Assembly: GCF_004804315.1 (NCBI RefSeq)
Contig: NZ_SRXX01000005.1
Coordinates: forward strand, 124,001 to 188,000
Source of the DNA: Flagellimonas onchidii
GTDB lineage: Bacteria > Bacteroidota > Bacteroidia > Flavobacteriales > Flavobacteriaceae
Reading direction: 5' to 3'
DNA length: 64,000 bases
Below are positions 16,862 to 25,896 of this stretch, piece after piece. The notes beneath the pieces are model-generated. The model saw nothing but the letters and a program-made list of their open reading frames with translations, did no database searches and had not been told where the DNA came from. Position numbers and translations under genes: made by a program. The first letter of the stretch is position 1. Each line of letters opens with the position of its first letter.

Positions 16862-18022
16862 TTATTTGGCCAACCTTAATCCGGTAAATTGCCAACGTAA
16901 CTGGGGATGAAAAAAGTTTCGGTATGTATGTCTTGTATGTTTCTCCGGTGTTGCCACTGAACCCCCTCGTAAAACTTTTTGATTGACCATGAATTTACCG
17001 TTGTACTCACCAAGAGCGCCGTCAGCTTTTTTATATTTTGGATAGGGCAAATAAGCACTTTCGGTCCATTCCCAACGTTTGCCCCATGGGAAATAAGCTT
17101 GGGCAACTTCCCACTCAAATTCAGTAGGAAGGCGATGGCCCTTCCATTGTGCGTAAGCAAAAGCCTCAAAATAGGAAATGTGGGTCAAAGGTGTGGCCAT
17201 GTCTACCTTTTGTAGTCCTTTGGAGGTATAATGATTCCATTCACCTTCGATTTGGTGCCAGTATAGGGGAGCGGAAATGTTATTTTGATTCACCCAATCC
17301 CATCCTTCGGCGTGCCAAAGGTCAAAACGTTGATACCCTCCATCATCTATGAATTCCAAAAATTCACCATTGGTGACCAATTTATTGGAGATTTCATAGG
17401 AATGGAGAAAGACTTTATGTCTTCCCAATTCATTATCGTAACAAAAATCTTCCGAATCATGCCCAATGTTATAGATACCTTCTTCAACTGTAACCCATTC
17501 TTGATTGTGACTTTCGACAGGATGGTCTTGAAATTGGACTGAATAAACGGGTAATAAAGGATTGTTTCCTAAAATATATTTGATATCGGTCAACAAAAGT
17601 TCCTGATGCTGTTTTTCGTGATGAATACCAATTTCCAACAAGGAATTCAGCTCACTGTTTTGGGTAATTTCAAAAAGCTTTTGAATGTTTTCAGTAACGT
17701 ATTTTCGATACGCATAAACCTGATTTACCGAAGGTCTTGAAAGATTTCCGCGATCGGAACGAACGACTCTTTTGCCAACAGTTTCGTAATAGCTGTTGAA
17801 TACAAAAGAGAAGTCGTCGTCAAATTGGGTATACCCTTGAAGGTGCGGTTTTAGGATAAATTCCTCGAAAAACCAAGTAGTGTGACCCAAATGCCATTTG
17901 GGCGGACTGACATCTACAACGGGTTGTACCACATAATCCTCAATCTCAAGGGGTTCGCATATGGATTCAGTGTGTTTTCGGGTTTCCAAAAAGAAATCCA
18001 ACAGGGAATCGGTAAGAATCAT
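16862..18022 (-). CDS. egtB: Ergothioneine sulfoxide synthase EgtB
   Basis: Non-heme iron enzyme that couples hercynine, a thiol donor and O2 to form the C-S bond of ergothioneine. The N-terminal DinB-like half has HLGHTTWFFEEF (His47) and the iron motif H-x3-H-x-E as HEKQHQE (His135, His139); the C-terminal FGE-sulfatase half ends VLRGGSVATPEKHTR then RWQFTGLRLAK. At 386 residues it is about 40 shorter than the mycobacterial enzyme. No egtA or egtC homologue lies nearby, which would fit an EgtB that takes cysteine directly rather than gamma-glutamylcysteine, but absence within one window is weak evidence. It starts only 37 nt after the histidine kinase stop. Confidence 0.92.
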   Translation of the reverse strand: MILTDSLLDFFLETRKHTESICEPLEIEDYVVQPVVDVSPPKWHLGHTTWFFEEFILKPHLQGYTQFDDDFSFVFNSYYETVGKRVVRSDRGNLSRPSVNQVYAYRKYVTENIQKLFEITQNSELNSLLEIGIHHEKQHQELLLTDIKYILGNNPLLPVYSVQFQDHPVESHNQEWVTVEEGIYNIGHDSEDFCYDNELGRHKVFLHSYEISNKLVTNGEFLEFIDDGGYQRFDLWHAEGWDWVNQNNISAPLYWHQIEGEWNHYTSKGLQKVDMATPLTHISYFEAFAYAQWKGHRLPTEFEWEVAQAYFPWGKRWEWTESAYLPYPKYKKADGALGEYNGKFMVNQKVLRGGSVATPEKHTRHTYRNFFHPQLRWQFTGLRLAK

Positions 18023-18059
18023 AGCAGTGTTTTATTCCTTAAAGATAAAGAATAATGCC

Positions 18060-19553
18060 TTAGCCCATGGCATAGATGGGAAGGCTGAAACTAAAAGATG
18101 TACCCTCATTTGGCTGGCTAAATACCTTGATGCTGCTATCGTGGATTTCAACAATTTTTTTGACAATGGCAAGTCCCAAACCAGCTCCTTCTTTTTGCTC
18201 ACCTACTTTGGTTTGTCGGTAACGCTCAAAAATCAAAGCCTGATTGTCTTTTTTGATGCCAGGGCCGGAATCCTTGATGATCACCTCCACGTGATTATCC
18301 TCGGTTTCGATTTTCACTGTGACCTTTCCGCCTTCTGGGGTGAATTTAAGGGCATTGTCCATCAAATTTTGAATGGCTCGTTCCACAAGAGAAATATCAG
18401 CAAAGACCAAAGGAACATTTTTGTCCATTGACAATTTTAGATCTATGTTCTTTTGTTCGGCCAATATCATGTAATTTCCATGGATATCATTGGCCAGTTC
18501 ACTGATTAAAAAAGGTTCTTTTTCAGGTTGGATTTGATTGGCCTCTAATTTGGAATATTCAAACAATTGGGAAATCAGTTTGGACAAACGTTCACTACTG
18601 CGCGAAATGGTCTTCAAATATTCCGCCCTTTCTTCGGTGCTCAGCTCATTATCCTTCATGTGCAGGGTCTCTATATAACCTTGAATAATGGATAAAGGAG
18701 TTCGTAGATCATGTGAAATATTGGCAATAAGTTCCTGCCGTAACTGATCAACCGATTTTATTTTCTCAATATCGGAAAGAATGGTGTCCGCCATATGGTT
18801 GTAAGTACTGGCTACATTGGCTAAATCGGTTTTTTCCGCATTTTCAATTCTGTATTGAAGATCACCCTGTTGAAAACGCTTAGCGGCGTATATGATCTTT
18901 CGTAAACTTCGGGTAAGATACCAAATGGCAAGAACACCCAGCAACGTAGCAAAAATCAGGGTCAATATTGAACCTCCAAGACCTAAACGCATAAAATAGC
19001 TATTGAAAAGGTCGTTTTGGGTGGCTAAAAAATCTTTTCCAGCCAAAATAATGTATACATATCCGGTATGACCATCTTTGTTGAAATGGGCCGCCGAAAA
19101 AATAGTCTGTTTGGTCAAATCCTTTGGGTCATCCCCTAGGGTATAATTGCTTCCATTTTCATTAATGAACTTTTTTATCGGGATCAGGTTCACCTTTTTT
19201 TGCTTGGTTTCAGGAGCATCATGATTCAATACCACGGAGTATTGTACATATCCCTCTTCGTCCAAAAGATAGACTTCAATTGCACGGTTAACGGCCATCA
19301 TATCGTGCATAATATCCCCAAAAAGGGCCTTGTTCACAGTTCCCGTAGAGTCAAATGGATGAGCATTTTTGAATTTTTCCTCAATAAGATCTTGTGCGAG
19401 ATTGGCATGTAAACGCTGTGTGGTCTCGTGAAAATACTTGTTGGAAAGATAAATTGAGGTCACCGTATACCCGATTCCGGCCAAAAGCAGAATGGCCAGA
19501 AAAGACAAGGATAATTTTAATATAAATCGAACGGAAAGAATACTGTTTTTCAT
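18060..19553 (-). CDS. Sensor histidine kinase (HAMP-HisKA-HATPase)
   Basis: A 497-residue inner-membrane kinase. TM1 covers about residues 10-34; a periplasmic sensor of about 160 residues follows; TM2 is about 190-213 (LGLGGSILTLIFATLLGVLA); HAMP runs to about 265. HisKA contains the phospho-acceptor in NISHDLRTPLSIIQGY, and the ATPase domain has N box NLMDNALKFTPEGG, G1 IKDSGPGI and G2 GAGLGLAIVKK. The periplasmic domain has no motif I recognise, so the signal is unknown. It lies 14 nt after its response regulator gene and 37 nt before egtB with no terminator visible between, so read-through into egtBD is plausible. Confidence 0.92.
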   Translation of the reverse strand: MKNSILSVRFILKLSLSFLAILLLAGIGYTVTSIYLSNKYFHETTQRLHANLAQDLIEEKFKNAHPFDSTGTVNKALFGDIMHDMMAVNRAIEVYLLDEEGYVQYSVVLNHDAPETKQKKVNLIPIKKFINENGSNYTLGDDPKDLTKQTIFSAAHFNKDGHTGYVYIILAGKDFLATQNDLFNSYFMRLGLGGSILTLIFATLLGVLAIWYLTRSLRKIIYAAKRFQQGDLQYRIENAEKTDLANVASTYNHMADTILSDIEKIKSVDQLRQELIANISHDLRTPLSIIQGYIETLHMKDNELSTEERAEYLKTISRSSERLSKLISQLFEYSKLEANQIQPEKEPFLISELANDIHGNYMILAEQKNIDLKLSMDKNVPLVFADISLVERAIQNLMDNALKFTPEGGKVTVKIETEDNHVEVIIKDSGPGIKKDNQALIFERYRQTKVGEQKEGAGLGLAIVKKIVEIHDSSIKVFSQPNEGTSFSFSLPIYAMG

Positions 19554-19567
19554 GGGTTGGTTTTTGG

Positions 19568-20281
19568 TCAGGCGCCAATAAGTTCTTCATTGAATTTGTA
19601 ACCTACGCCCCAAGTGGTCAAAATAAACTTGGGATTGCTCATATCGGGTTCAATTTTGGAACGAAGTCGGTTAATATGTGAGTTTACGGTATGTTCATAA
19701 CCTTTAAAATCATACCCCCAGATCATATTCAACAGCTTCGTGCGATCGTAGCTTTTTCCGGGATTGGACGATAGAAGTACTAGCAATTCAAACTCCTTGG
19801 GTGACAGTTCTATCTTTCTACCATCAAGGAGCACTTTGCGCATATCAACATCAATCGAAAGAATGTCATATTCCATGAGCTTTGGGTTGCCTTCGGACGT
19901 TGATTCCACTGTATCCATTTTTTGTCGTCTAAAGATGGCTTTTACCCTTGCGATAAATTCGCGAACGCTAAAGGGTTTGGTGAGATAATCATCAGCACCC
20001 ACTTCAAGCCCCAAAACCTTATCAATCTCCTCTGATCGGGCGGTCAGCATTAAGATTGGGGTTTTAATTTCGCGGGCCCTTAGCTTTTGACAGATTTCGA
20101 TGCCATCCATTTCGGGAAGCATCACATCCAAAATAATAAGGTCTGGATTTTCGGCCATGGCCTTTTGCAAACCAATATCACCTTGGTTTGCGGTAACCAC
20201 AGAACATCCCAAATCCTTAAGGTGAATCTCCAAAAGACGAATGATCTCAATATCATCCTCAACGATCAAAACTTTTTTCAT
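19568..20281 (-). CDS. OmpR/PhoB-type response regulator
   Basis: A 237-residue two-domain regulator. The receiver begins MKKVLIVEDDIEIIRLLEIH with the acidic pocket, the phospho-accepting Asp in LIILDVMLPEMDG, the switch Thr in ILMLTARS and Lys in DYLTKPFS; the C-terminal winged helix includes LSPKEFELLVLL and VNSHINRLRSKIE. An in-frame reading ten codons longer (from 20311) lacks support; the ATG at 20281 matches the family start. First gene of a leftward run with the kinase and probably egtB, egtD and DUF427. It is divergent from the spondin lipoprotein across 226 bp, which it may also control. Confidence 0.93.
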   Translation of the reverse strand: MKKVLIVEDDIEIIRLLEIHLKDLGCSVVTANQGDIGLQKAMAENPDLIILDVMLPEMDGIEICQKLRAREIKTPILMLTARSEEIDKVLGLEVGADDYLTKPFSVREFIARVKAIFRRQKMDTVESTSEGNPKLMEYDILSIDVDMRKVLLDGRKIELSPKEFELLVLLSSNPGKSYDRTKLLNMIWGYDFKGYEHTVNSHINRLRSKIEPDMSNPKFILTTWGVGYKFNEELIGA

Positions 20282-20507
20282 GATGCAACGAAGTAAAATG
20301 TAAAATATCACGGAAAGTTCACCATTTCGTATAAAATTTTCATGATATCCCGGTTTAACAGTCTGTTTTTTGGGTAAATCTTTACAATTTTCGCAAATAC
20401 ATTATTTAATTAACTGGTAATCAGAGTGTAATGAATTTTGACTTTTACGTGATATTTCTGCAACAACTTCCCTTTTCATTTGTAGAGCAATTATAAACAA
20501 CAAGAAA
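20282..20507. other. Divergent control region, TCS versus spondin lipoprotein
   Basis: 226 bp without a gene between two divergent starts. It must hold promoters for both directions. I see A/T-rich sequence and a small inverted element AACAGTCTGTT, but no promoter pair with a full consensus match and no clear direct-repeat operator. Confidence 0.5.
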
Positions 20508-22745
20508 ATGAACAACTTAAAATCTATTATGACATTATTGGGCATAGGATTGATTTTGGTTTCATGTGATCCAGAAACAGACGATGCACCATTGGTCTTG
20601 AACGCAGGAGAACTTTCAGGAGGACCTTTTACTTTTACTGTTGATGGTACCCCTGATATGGTAAGCGGAATCACCTTGGATGACTCTAATGTGGTTGGAA
20701 CCAACAAAGGGTATGTTATTACTGATGACGCTGGTAATATTTTAGGACTCCCACCTACGCTTTCCGATGTGGAAGGTGTTAATTTTGATGGTGCCGGAGC
20801 GGGAATTTGCTTTATATGGCACATTGTCTATGAAGCTGGACTTTCTGGATTGGAAATGGGCGAAAACACTGATGATTTATCTGGTGAATACGAGCTTTCC
20901 AATTCCATTATGGTTACGCGAAATGGTCTTAACGCTGGTAAACTTACAGGTGGCCCATACACATTTACCGTTGATGGAACTCCTGACATGGTGAGTGGTG
21001 TTGCTTTGGATGACACCGATCTTAACGGAACTAACCAGACCTTCGTGATTACGGATGACCAAAACAAAATTTTGGGGTTACCGCCAACTCTTGAAGCTCT
21101 TGAAGGTGTAAACTTTGACGGTGCCGGTGCTGGAGTGTGTTTTATATGGCACTTGACCTATGAGGATGGGCTTTCTGGATTGGAAGCTGGTGAAAACGTA
21201 GCAGATTTTGATGGAAACTATGCACTTTCCAATTCCATCATGGTAACTAGAAATGGGCTGAATGCAGGAAAACTAGCTGGTGGACCTTTTACTTTTAAGG
21301 TTGATGGAACACCTGACATGGTCAGCGGAATTACACTCGATGATGCGGAACTTAACGGAACCAACCAGACCTACGTTATTACGGATGATCAAAATAAAAT
21401 TCTTGGATTACCACCAACGTTGGAAGCAGTAGAAGGAGTAAACTTTGATGGCGCAGGTACTGGAGTGTGCTTTATTTGGCATTTGACTTATGAAGATGAC
21501 CTTGAAGGACTGGAAGCGGGTAATTATGTGGCTGACTTTAGTGGAAACTATGCACTTTCGAACTCCATAATGGTGACAAGGGAAGCACTGCAGACTAAAA
21601 ACTTCACCGTTACTATAGAAAACGTGTTCCAACACAAAGATTATTTTGCCAACGGAACTACTGGATTAATTCTTCCAGGTCAGTCAGAATCCGTCACATT
21701 TAATGCAGGTACTGGGCATTACTTGAGTTTTGCGACCATGTTCGTTCAGAGTAATGATTTATTCTTTGCTCCAGATGAAAACGGAATAGCATTATATGAT
21801 GCGGACGGTTACGCAATTACTGGTGATATCACAGATCAGATTGATTTATGGGATGCCGGAACAGAAGTGAACGAAGAGCCAGGTGTAGGCGCCAATCAAC
21901 CTCCAAGACAAGCAGGGCCAAATACCGGTACTGATGAAAACGGAACTGTTGAACTGATCGAGAATGTAGGTGACGGCTATGACTACCCAGCGGTTAATGA
22001 AGCCATCAAGGTGAAATTGGAGCACGACGGAGGTACACAGTTTACATTGACCATTTACAATATTTCAGATACGTGTGACTTAGAAACACCATTCGCCCCT
22101 GGGGTATGGGTAATCAACAACGCTGACCAAACACCTTTATTTGTTGAAGGCGAAGCTGCTTCTGAAGGCTTGGAGGATCTTGCTGAAGATGGAGATATAA
22201 GCATTTTGGATGAAGAATTGACTGCTGTTAGTGGATTGGTTTCACCATTTGCACCAGGAGCTTATGAAATCAATGGACAGGTATTTACTACTGGAAAAGC
22301 TTCTTCTGCTGCCTTTGAGGCCTTGGCTGAAGATGGTAACCCTTCAGGTTATGATTATGTGTTCAATACTCCTGTGGGAGCAGGAGGACCAGCACCTATT
22401 TTCCCAGGTGAATCATACAGTTTTGAATTTACCGGACAGGCAGGTGACGTACTCTCTTTGGCAACTATGTTGGTACAATCGAACGATTGGGTAGTAGGAG
22501 CCAACAATATAGAGTTGTTCGATGGTGATACGGCCATTTCAGGAGATATCACTTCAATGTTCAGAATCTATGATTCAGGTACCGAAGTGGATGAATACCC
22601 AGGAGCTGGTGCGTACCAAGCACCAAGACAGCCCGGGCCAAACACTGGTGCCGATGAGAACGGCTATGTAGAACTTGAAACCCATATTCCAGCCAATGTA
22701 CCTGCCATTGCCGATATGGTTAAGATTACAATTACAACCAATTAA
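20508..22745 (+). CDS. Repeat-bearing lipoprotein with spondin domains
   Basis: A 745-residue surface or periplasmic lipoprotein: the lipobox LILVSC gives lipidated Cys20. Residues 31-140, 141-250 and 251-360 are three tandem 110-residue repeats, each with GGPFTFTVDGTPDMVSG, a VITDD..K/NILGLPPTL block, FDGAGxGVCFIWHL and a closing SNSIMVTR. Residues about 365-745 are spondin-N-like: FTVTIENV, GHYLSFATMFVQSNDLF, TPFAPGVW, SEGLEDLAEDGD, and a second LATMLVQSNDW half, so probably two spondin units. Spondin domains occur in adhesive extracellular proteins. No enzymatic motif is seen; low lysine, high Asp/Gly and Thr fit a secreted protein. It is monocistronic with a strong terminator. Confidence 0.85.
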   Translation: MNNLKSIMTLLGIGLILVSCDPETDDAPLVLNAGELSGGPFTFTVDGTPDMVSGITLDDSNVVGTNKGYVITDDAGNILGLPPTLSDVEGVNFDGAGAGICFIWHIVYEAGLSGLEMGENTDDLSGEYELSNSIMVTRNGLNAGKLTGGPYTFTVDGTPDMVSGVALDDTDLNGTNQTFVITDDQNKILGLPPTLEALEGVNFDGAGAGVCFIWHLTYEDGLSGLEAGENVADFDGNYALSNSIMVTRNGLNAGKLAGGPFTFKVDGTPDMVSGITLDDAELNGTNQTYVITDDQNKILGLPPTLEAVEGVNFDGAGTGVCFIWHLTYEDDLEGLEAGNYVADFSGNYALSNSIMVTREALQTKNFTVTIENVFQHKDYFANGTTGLILPGQSESVTFNAGTGHYLSFATMFVQSNDLFFAPDENGIALYDADGYAITGDITDQIDLWDAGTEVNEEPGVGANQPPRQAGPNTGTDENGTVELIENVGDGYDYPAVNEAIKVKLEHDGGTQFTLTIYNISDTCDLETPFAPGVWVINNADQTPLFVEGEAASEGLEDLAEDGDISILDEELTAVSGLVSPFAPGAYEINGQVFTTGKASSAAFEALAEDGNPSGYDYVFNTPVGAGGPAPIFPGESYSFEFTGQAGDVLSLATMLVQSNDWVVGANNIELFDGDTAISGDITSMFRIYDSGTEVDEYPGAGAYQAPRQPGPNTGADENGYVELETHIPANVPAIADMVKITITTN
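20598..21587 (+). repeat. Three in-frame 330-bp tandem repeats
   Basis: Units at 20598-20927, 20928-21257 and 21258-21587, each exactly 110 codons. Units 2 and 3 are the most alike at both DNA and protein level (both contain NGTNQT and TDDQNKILGLPPTLEA); unit 1 is more diverged. Confidence 0.9.
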
Positions 22746-22794
22746 TCGCTATGAAAGAGAAAGTTCGCAGGTAGTTTGTTTAATTGTTTGTGGA

Positions 22795-22825
22795 ACACCC
22801 AGGTTAGCGCCTGGGTGTTTTTTTA
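22795..22825 (+). terminator. Terminator of the spondin lipoprotein gene
   Basis: ACACCCAGG (22795-22803) pairs perfectly with CCTGGGTGT (22810-22818), followed by TTTTTTT. It abuts the stop codon of the convergent TonB-like gene. Confidence 0.9.
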
Positions 22826-24010
22826 TAGCTTAAAAGTTATGGGAATTGAAAAAGGAATCACAACGGGCTTACCATTGTTTTTACCGGGAATCATTTTTGG
22901 CAATTGTTGAATAATTCGGATAGCTTCTTTTTCCAAAACTTTATGAGGGCCTTTTGTTCTAATATTATCGATGCCACCCTCTTTAGTAATTTCAAAAATA
23001 ATGTTTACTCTGCCAGATTTTCCGGATCTTATCGCTTCTACGGGATATCTAAAATGTCTTGTAATATGATCTTGCATCATTAGCTGAAAACACTGCTTGG
23101 CTTTTTTATATGAAAGATTCTCGCAACCGGGGAAAATGGGAATCTCCCATACCGTACCCCCTTCATATTTTTCTTCGGCAGGAATTTCTACCAGTATCCC
23201 ATATTTTTCTTTAGGTGGAAGAAATAAATAATTGAAATAGTGGACAGATGCTATAGTATCAGCTTTACGGTTCAAAACTTTGAATTGGGGCAATGAAGGC
23301 GGTATCTCGCTTATCTGACCTCTAAATTTTTCAGATAGCTTTTTAGAGTTAATTTGAATCTGACTTTCTTTATTTTGTACATGACCTTCGCGATTAACCT
23401 GAATGGACAATCGAATGCTCAAAGTGTCTTTGGAATGTTTTCTGATTGCCATCAAATTACTCTTCTGATTTAGAATGGCAACTACCTTGTTTTTTATCAA
23501 ACCATTTAAATATTCGATTGCGGCTGTTTCGTCACTTACATTTGGATGTATCAAAAGCTCCCGTGGAAAATATTCAATTTGTGGAGTTTTTGGTTTGGGT
23601 AGGATAAAGTGAACCGGAAGTCCGTAAACAAAGGATACACTTTTACCATCCTTAATTGCAGGTTTCAGATGGGAAAGCATCCCAATAGCTCTTACGGCCT
23701 CATTCTTAAAATCATCATTTTTACTTCGGGCCTTAATGTTTTTTATAGCTCCTATGGTATCCACTTCAAACTGAAGGTATACCACACCCTCTTCTTTGTT
23801 CAAAAGGGCTTGTTCGGGATATTGAACCACTTCGCCCACATGCTGAATTACTTGGTTCTTAAAACAGATGTTCTGGTCAGTTGCCCCATTGCAAGGACTC
23901 CCTTCAAACCGAGGAAAATGGTCTACCTCATGAGGGTTGTATAATTTCTTTTCTTGTGAAAATGCAAGCTGTGCAGAAAAGAATACAATAAAAGTAAAAA
24001 TGATTTTCAT
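22823..24010 (-). CDS. Secreted protein with two TonB C-terminal domains
   Basis: A 395-residue exported protein with a cleavable signal (AQLAFSQ, residues 13-19) and no transmembrane anchor. TonB_C-like domains cover about residues 50-137 (VVQYPEQALLNKEEGVVYLQF...VDTIGAIKNIKARS) and 300-395 (FRYPVEAIRSGKSGRVNIIFEI...PFSIPITFKL). Each has the YPxxA and G-x-V-x-V/I-x-F strands of the family. The middle has a degenerate third unit. Lacking the inner-membrane helix, it cannot energise a receptor by itself in the classical way; it may bind periplasmic partners such as the peptidoglycan or receptor plugs. It lies 9 nt after a paralogue, so the two form an operon. Confidence 0.8.
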   Translation of the reverse strand: MKIIFTFIVFFSAQLAFSQEKKLYNPHEVDHFPRFEGSPCNGATDQNICFKNQVIQHVGEVVQYPEQALLNKEEGVVYLQFEVDTIGAIKNIKARSKNDDFKNEAVRAIGMLSHLKPAIKDGKSVSFVYGLPVHFILPKPKTPQIEYFPRELLIHPNVSDETAAIEYLNGLIKNKVVAILNQKSNLMAIRKHSKDTLSIRLSIQVNREGHVQNKESQIQINSKKLSEKFRGQISEIPPSLPQFKVLNRKADTIASVHYFNYLFLPPKEKYGILVEIPAEEKYEGGTVWEIPIFPGCENLSYKKAKQCFQLMMQDHITRHFRYPVEAIRSGKSGRVNIIFEITKEGGIDNIRTKGPHKVLEKEAIRIIQQLPKMIPGKNNGKPVVIPFSIPITFKL

Positions 24011-24019
24011 GGAATATTG

Positions 24020-24829
24020 TTAGAATTTACTTCTTGAGCGTCCAACGGCAAGAACATTTAGTTCAGTTTTGAAATGGCTTGGTATGGGTTCATTATTTTC
24101 ATTTTTGGCAGGCTCCAAGACAACTTCATTTTCCGCTAAATATTTTTCAATCGCTCTTTTGGCTTCCGGAAAAGTGGTCACGGCTATGGCGTTCGATAGG
24201 CTTCCATCTATATTGATCTCAAAATAGACCGTTACCTTACCGCTAAACTTTTGACCATCTGCCAAATGCAGTTTTTTTGATTTGGTCACAATGTCAAAAA
24301 GCTTGTCCTCAAGACAACGTTTTTGATCTTTTGCCCTTTTGCAGGTCGAAAAAACAGGAGGAATCGGAGCATCTTCGCAAGCGATAAGCGGTTCCGGTTC
24401 CGTAATTGGAGGTGTTTCAATGTTTGGATTGAAGACTATGGGGAAACTATGCGAGATGTTAACTGCTCTTCCATCTTTTTGTGCGGGAACCATTTTTGGA
24501 AGTGCTTTTACAATTCTGATGGCTTCTTCTTTAAAAGAGTTTTCAAGAGATCTTGCCTTAATGTTGGAAACTATGCCCAGGGTATCGACCACAAACTGAA
24601 CATAGGCTTTTCCGGTTACTCCCTTTTCTCTGGCTTCTTCTGGATATTTGAGGTTAGTGGTCACATGGGACATCAACTGTAGCGTAAAGCACGATCCGGT
24701 ATTTGGGTTTTTGCACAATTCACTATTGATGATGGGGTAGATGTCTACTTCATTGCTCTTATAGATTTTTGACTGTGCGAGCGAAACGTGAAAACACAAC
24801 AAGAAGCCCAGCAAAAGAATTTTGTTCAT
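24020..24829 (-). CDS. Secreted TonB C-terminal-domain protein
   Basis: A 269-residue exported paralogue of the next gene. The signal peptide ends VSLAQ; a TonB_C domain spans about residues 45-135 (LKYPEEAREKGVTGKAYVQFVVD, then AVNISHSFPIVFN), and a shorter, worn copy about 160-262 contains FSGKVTVYFEINIDGSLSNAI. It ends in a basic GRSRSKF. As with its neighbour there is no membrane anchor and no ExbB/ExbD gene nearby. First gene of the two-gene leftward operon. Confidence 0.78.
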   Translation of the reverse strand: MNKILLLGFLLCFHVSLAQSKIYKSNEVDIYPIINSELCKNPNTGSCFTLQLMSHVTTNLKYPEEAREKGVTGKAYVQFVVDTLGIVSNIKARSLENSFKEEAIRIVKALPKMVPAQKDGRAVNISHSFPIVFNPNIETPPITEPEPLIACEDAPIPPVFSTCKRAKDQKRCLEDKLFDIVTKSKKLHLADGQKFSGKVTVYFEINIDGSLSNAIAVTTFPEAKRAIEKYLAENEVVLEPAKNENNEPIPSHFKTELNVLAVGRSRSKF

Positions 24830-24901
24830 AAATGACGTTAGGTTAAGGTAACTGGGGGTACTGTTGGTGAATATAGCCTACTGAACGATAAAATCAAAAG
24901 G

Positions 24902-25711
24902 TTATCGTGTAAAAAGAACCGGATTTAAGTGTGAATCGATGACCGAACCGATTTCCACCCCGGGGCACCAAGTTTCCCAATCGTTGACCTGTCCGTCGTT
25001 TTCTGGTTTTTTCAGGGTCATGTCCTTGTCCATATAAATAACGGTCATCACTTTTCGGGTTTGGTCGGTGGTATTGGCGCCTGCCCTATGGAAAATCCAA
25101 CCGGAATGAAAACTGACCTCTCCGATATCAAAAGGTTCGGACACCGTTGGGCAATCGGTCAGCCGTAATTTTTCGCCAATTTTGGTTTCACTTTCATCGC
25201 TGATAGATAATTCCCTTCCTGTTAAGATGTGTTGACTGCCGGCGGAAAACTCCAAGGGACCCATTTCGGAAGGAACGGCCTGTAAGGGCATCCATAAGGT
25301 GATGGATTTGTCCGAAGATAAGGGCCAATAATATTGATCGGCATGCCAGGGCGTGATGCCACCGCCGCCTTCTTTAAACAGCGCTTGGTCGTGGTACATA
25401 CGAACCCCATCCACTTGCATAAGGTCGGAAGCTAGCTGTGCCAGGCGTTTGCTGAACAAGATTTCCTTGATTTCTTCGTCCTGTGTCCACAGGTTGAAAA
25501 TCTGTAAAAAGGCTTTACCGTAGGTGTCCCGTTCTTCGAGAGGAATGTCTTGGGTATTCAGCTCCTCCACTTTAGTGGAAATTATGGTATTGATATGCTC
25601 AAGAACCTCCGGCGGCAATACTTCTTTGATTTTGATAAAGGCGTTTTGTTTGTAAAATTCAATTTGCGCTTGGGTCAGTTGGAAGGGCTCTTGGAGAATA
25701 TCGAGATTCAT
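24902..25711 (-). CDS. Phytanoyl-CoA dioxygenase family (PhyH) protein
   Basis: A 269-residue cytosolic Fe(II)/2-oxoglutarate-dependent oxygenase-like protein. The metal triad is present: His123 and Asp125 in PWHADQYYW and His208 in WIFHRAGANTT; Arg219 (DQTRKV) is placed to bind 2-oxoglutarate. Length and motif order match the PhyH family, whose members hydroxylate lipids, amino acids, compatible solutes or natural products. The substrate cannot be read from sequence. It stands alone with REP-like sequence upstream. GC appears a little higher here than in adjacent genes, which may mark acquired DNA, but I could not compute it. Confidence 0.85.
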   Translation of the reverse strand: MNLDILQEPFQLTQAQIEFYKQNAFIKIKEVLPPEVLEHINTIISTKVEELNTQDIPLEERDTYGKAFLQIFNLWTQDEEIKEILFSKRLAQLASDLMQVDGVRMYHDQALFKEGGGGITPWHADQYYWPLSSDKSITLWMPLQAVPSEMGPLEFSAGSQHILTGRELSISDESETKIGEKLRLTDCPTVSEPFDIGEVSFHSGWIFHRAGANTTDQTRKVMTVIYMDKDMTLKKPENDGQVNDWETWCPGVEIGSVIDSHLNPVLFTR

Positions 25712-25804
25712 ACTTTGGGTTAAGGGTGGAAGATTAAAAGTTCTAATACAGCAAGTTAAGCAAAAGTCAGTTGTATTGCATTTTGAAAATGAGATGGACA
25801 GAAA

Positions 25805-25860
25805 CCGTCAATTCGAGTTTTTCCTGTCAGATTGAGCGTAGTCGAAATCAAAGGAAAAGT
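25805..25860. repeat. REP-like palindromic element
   Basis: Contains GTCAATTCGAG (25808-25818) and TGTCAGATTGAGCGTAGTCG (25825-25844), the TGTCAnnnTGAGCnnAGTCGA pattern scattered in flavobacterial genomes. A second and a third relative occur at 41106-41180 and 41912-41980. The outer TTTTTCC/GGAAAAG pair adds a weak stem. Confidence 0.55.
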
Positions 25861-25896
25861 ATCGAGAATAGGGTTTTGTGACGCCAAATTCTTTTC

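Noticed and set aside
20598-21587. CRISPR array
   Set aside because: The 330-bp units are in-frame protein repeats without spacers; no cas genes.
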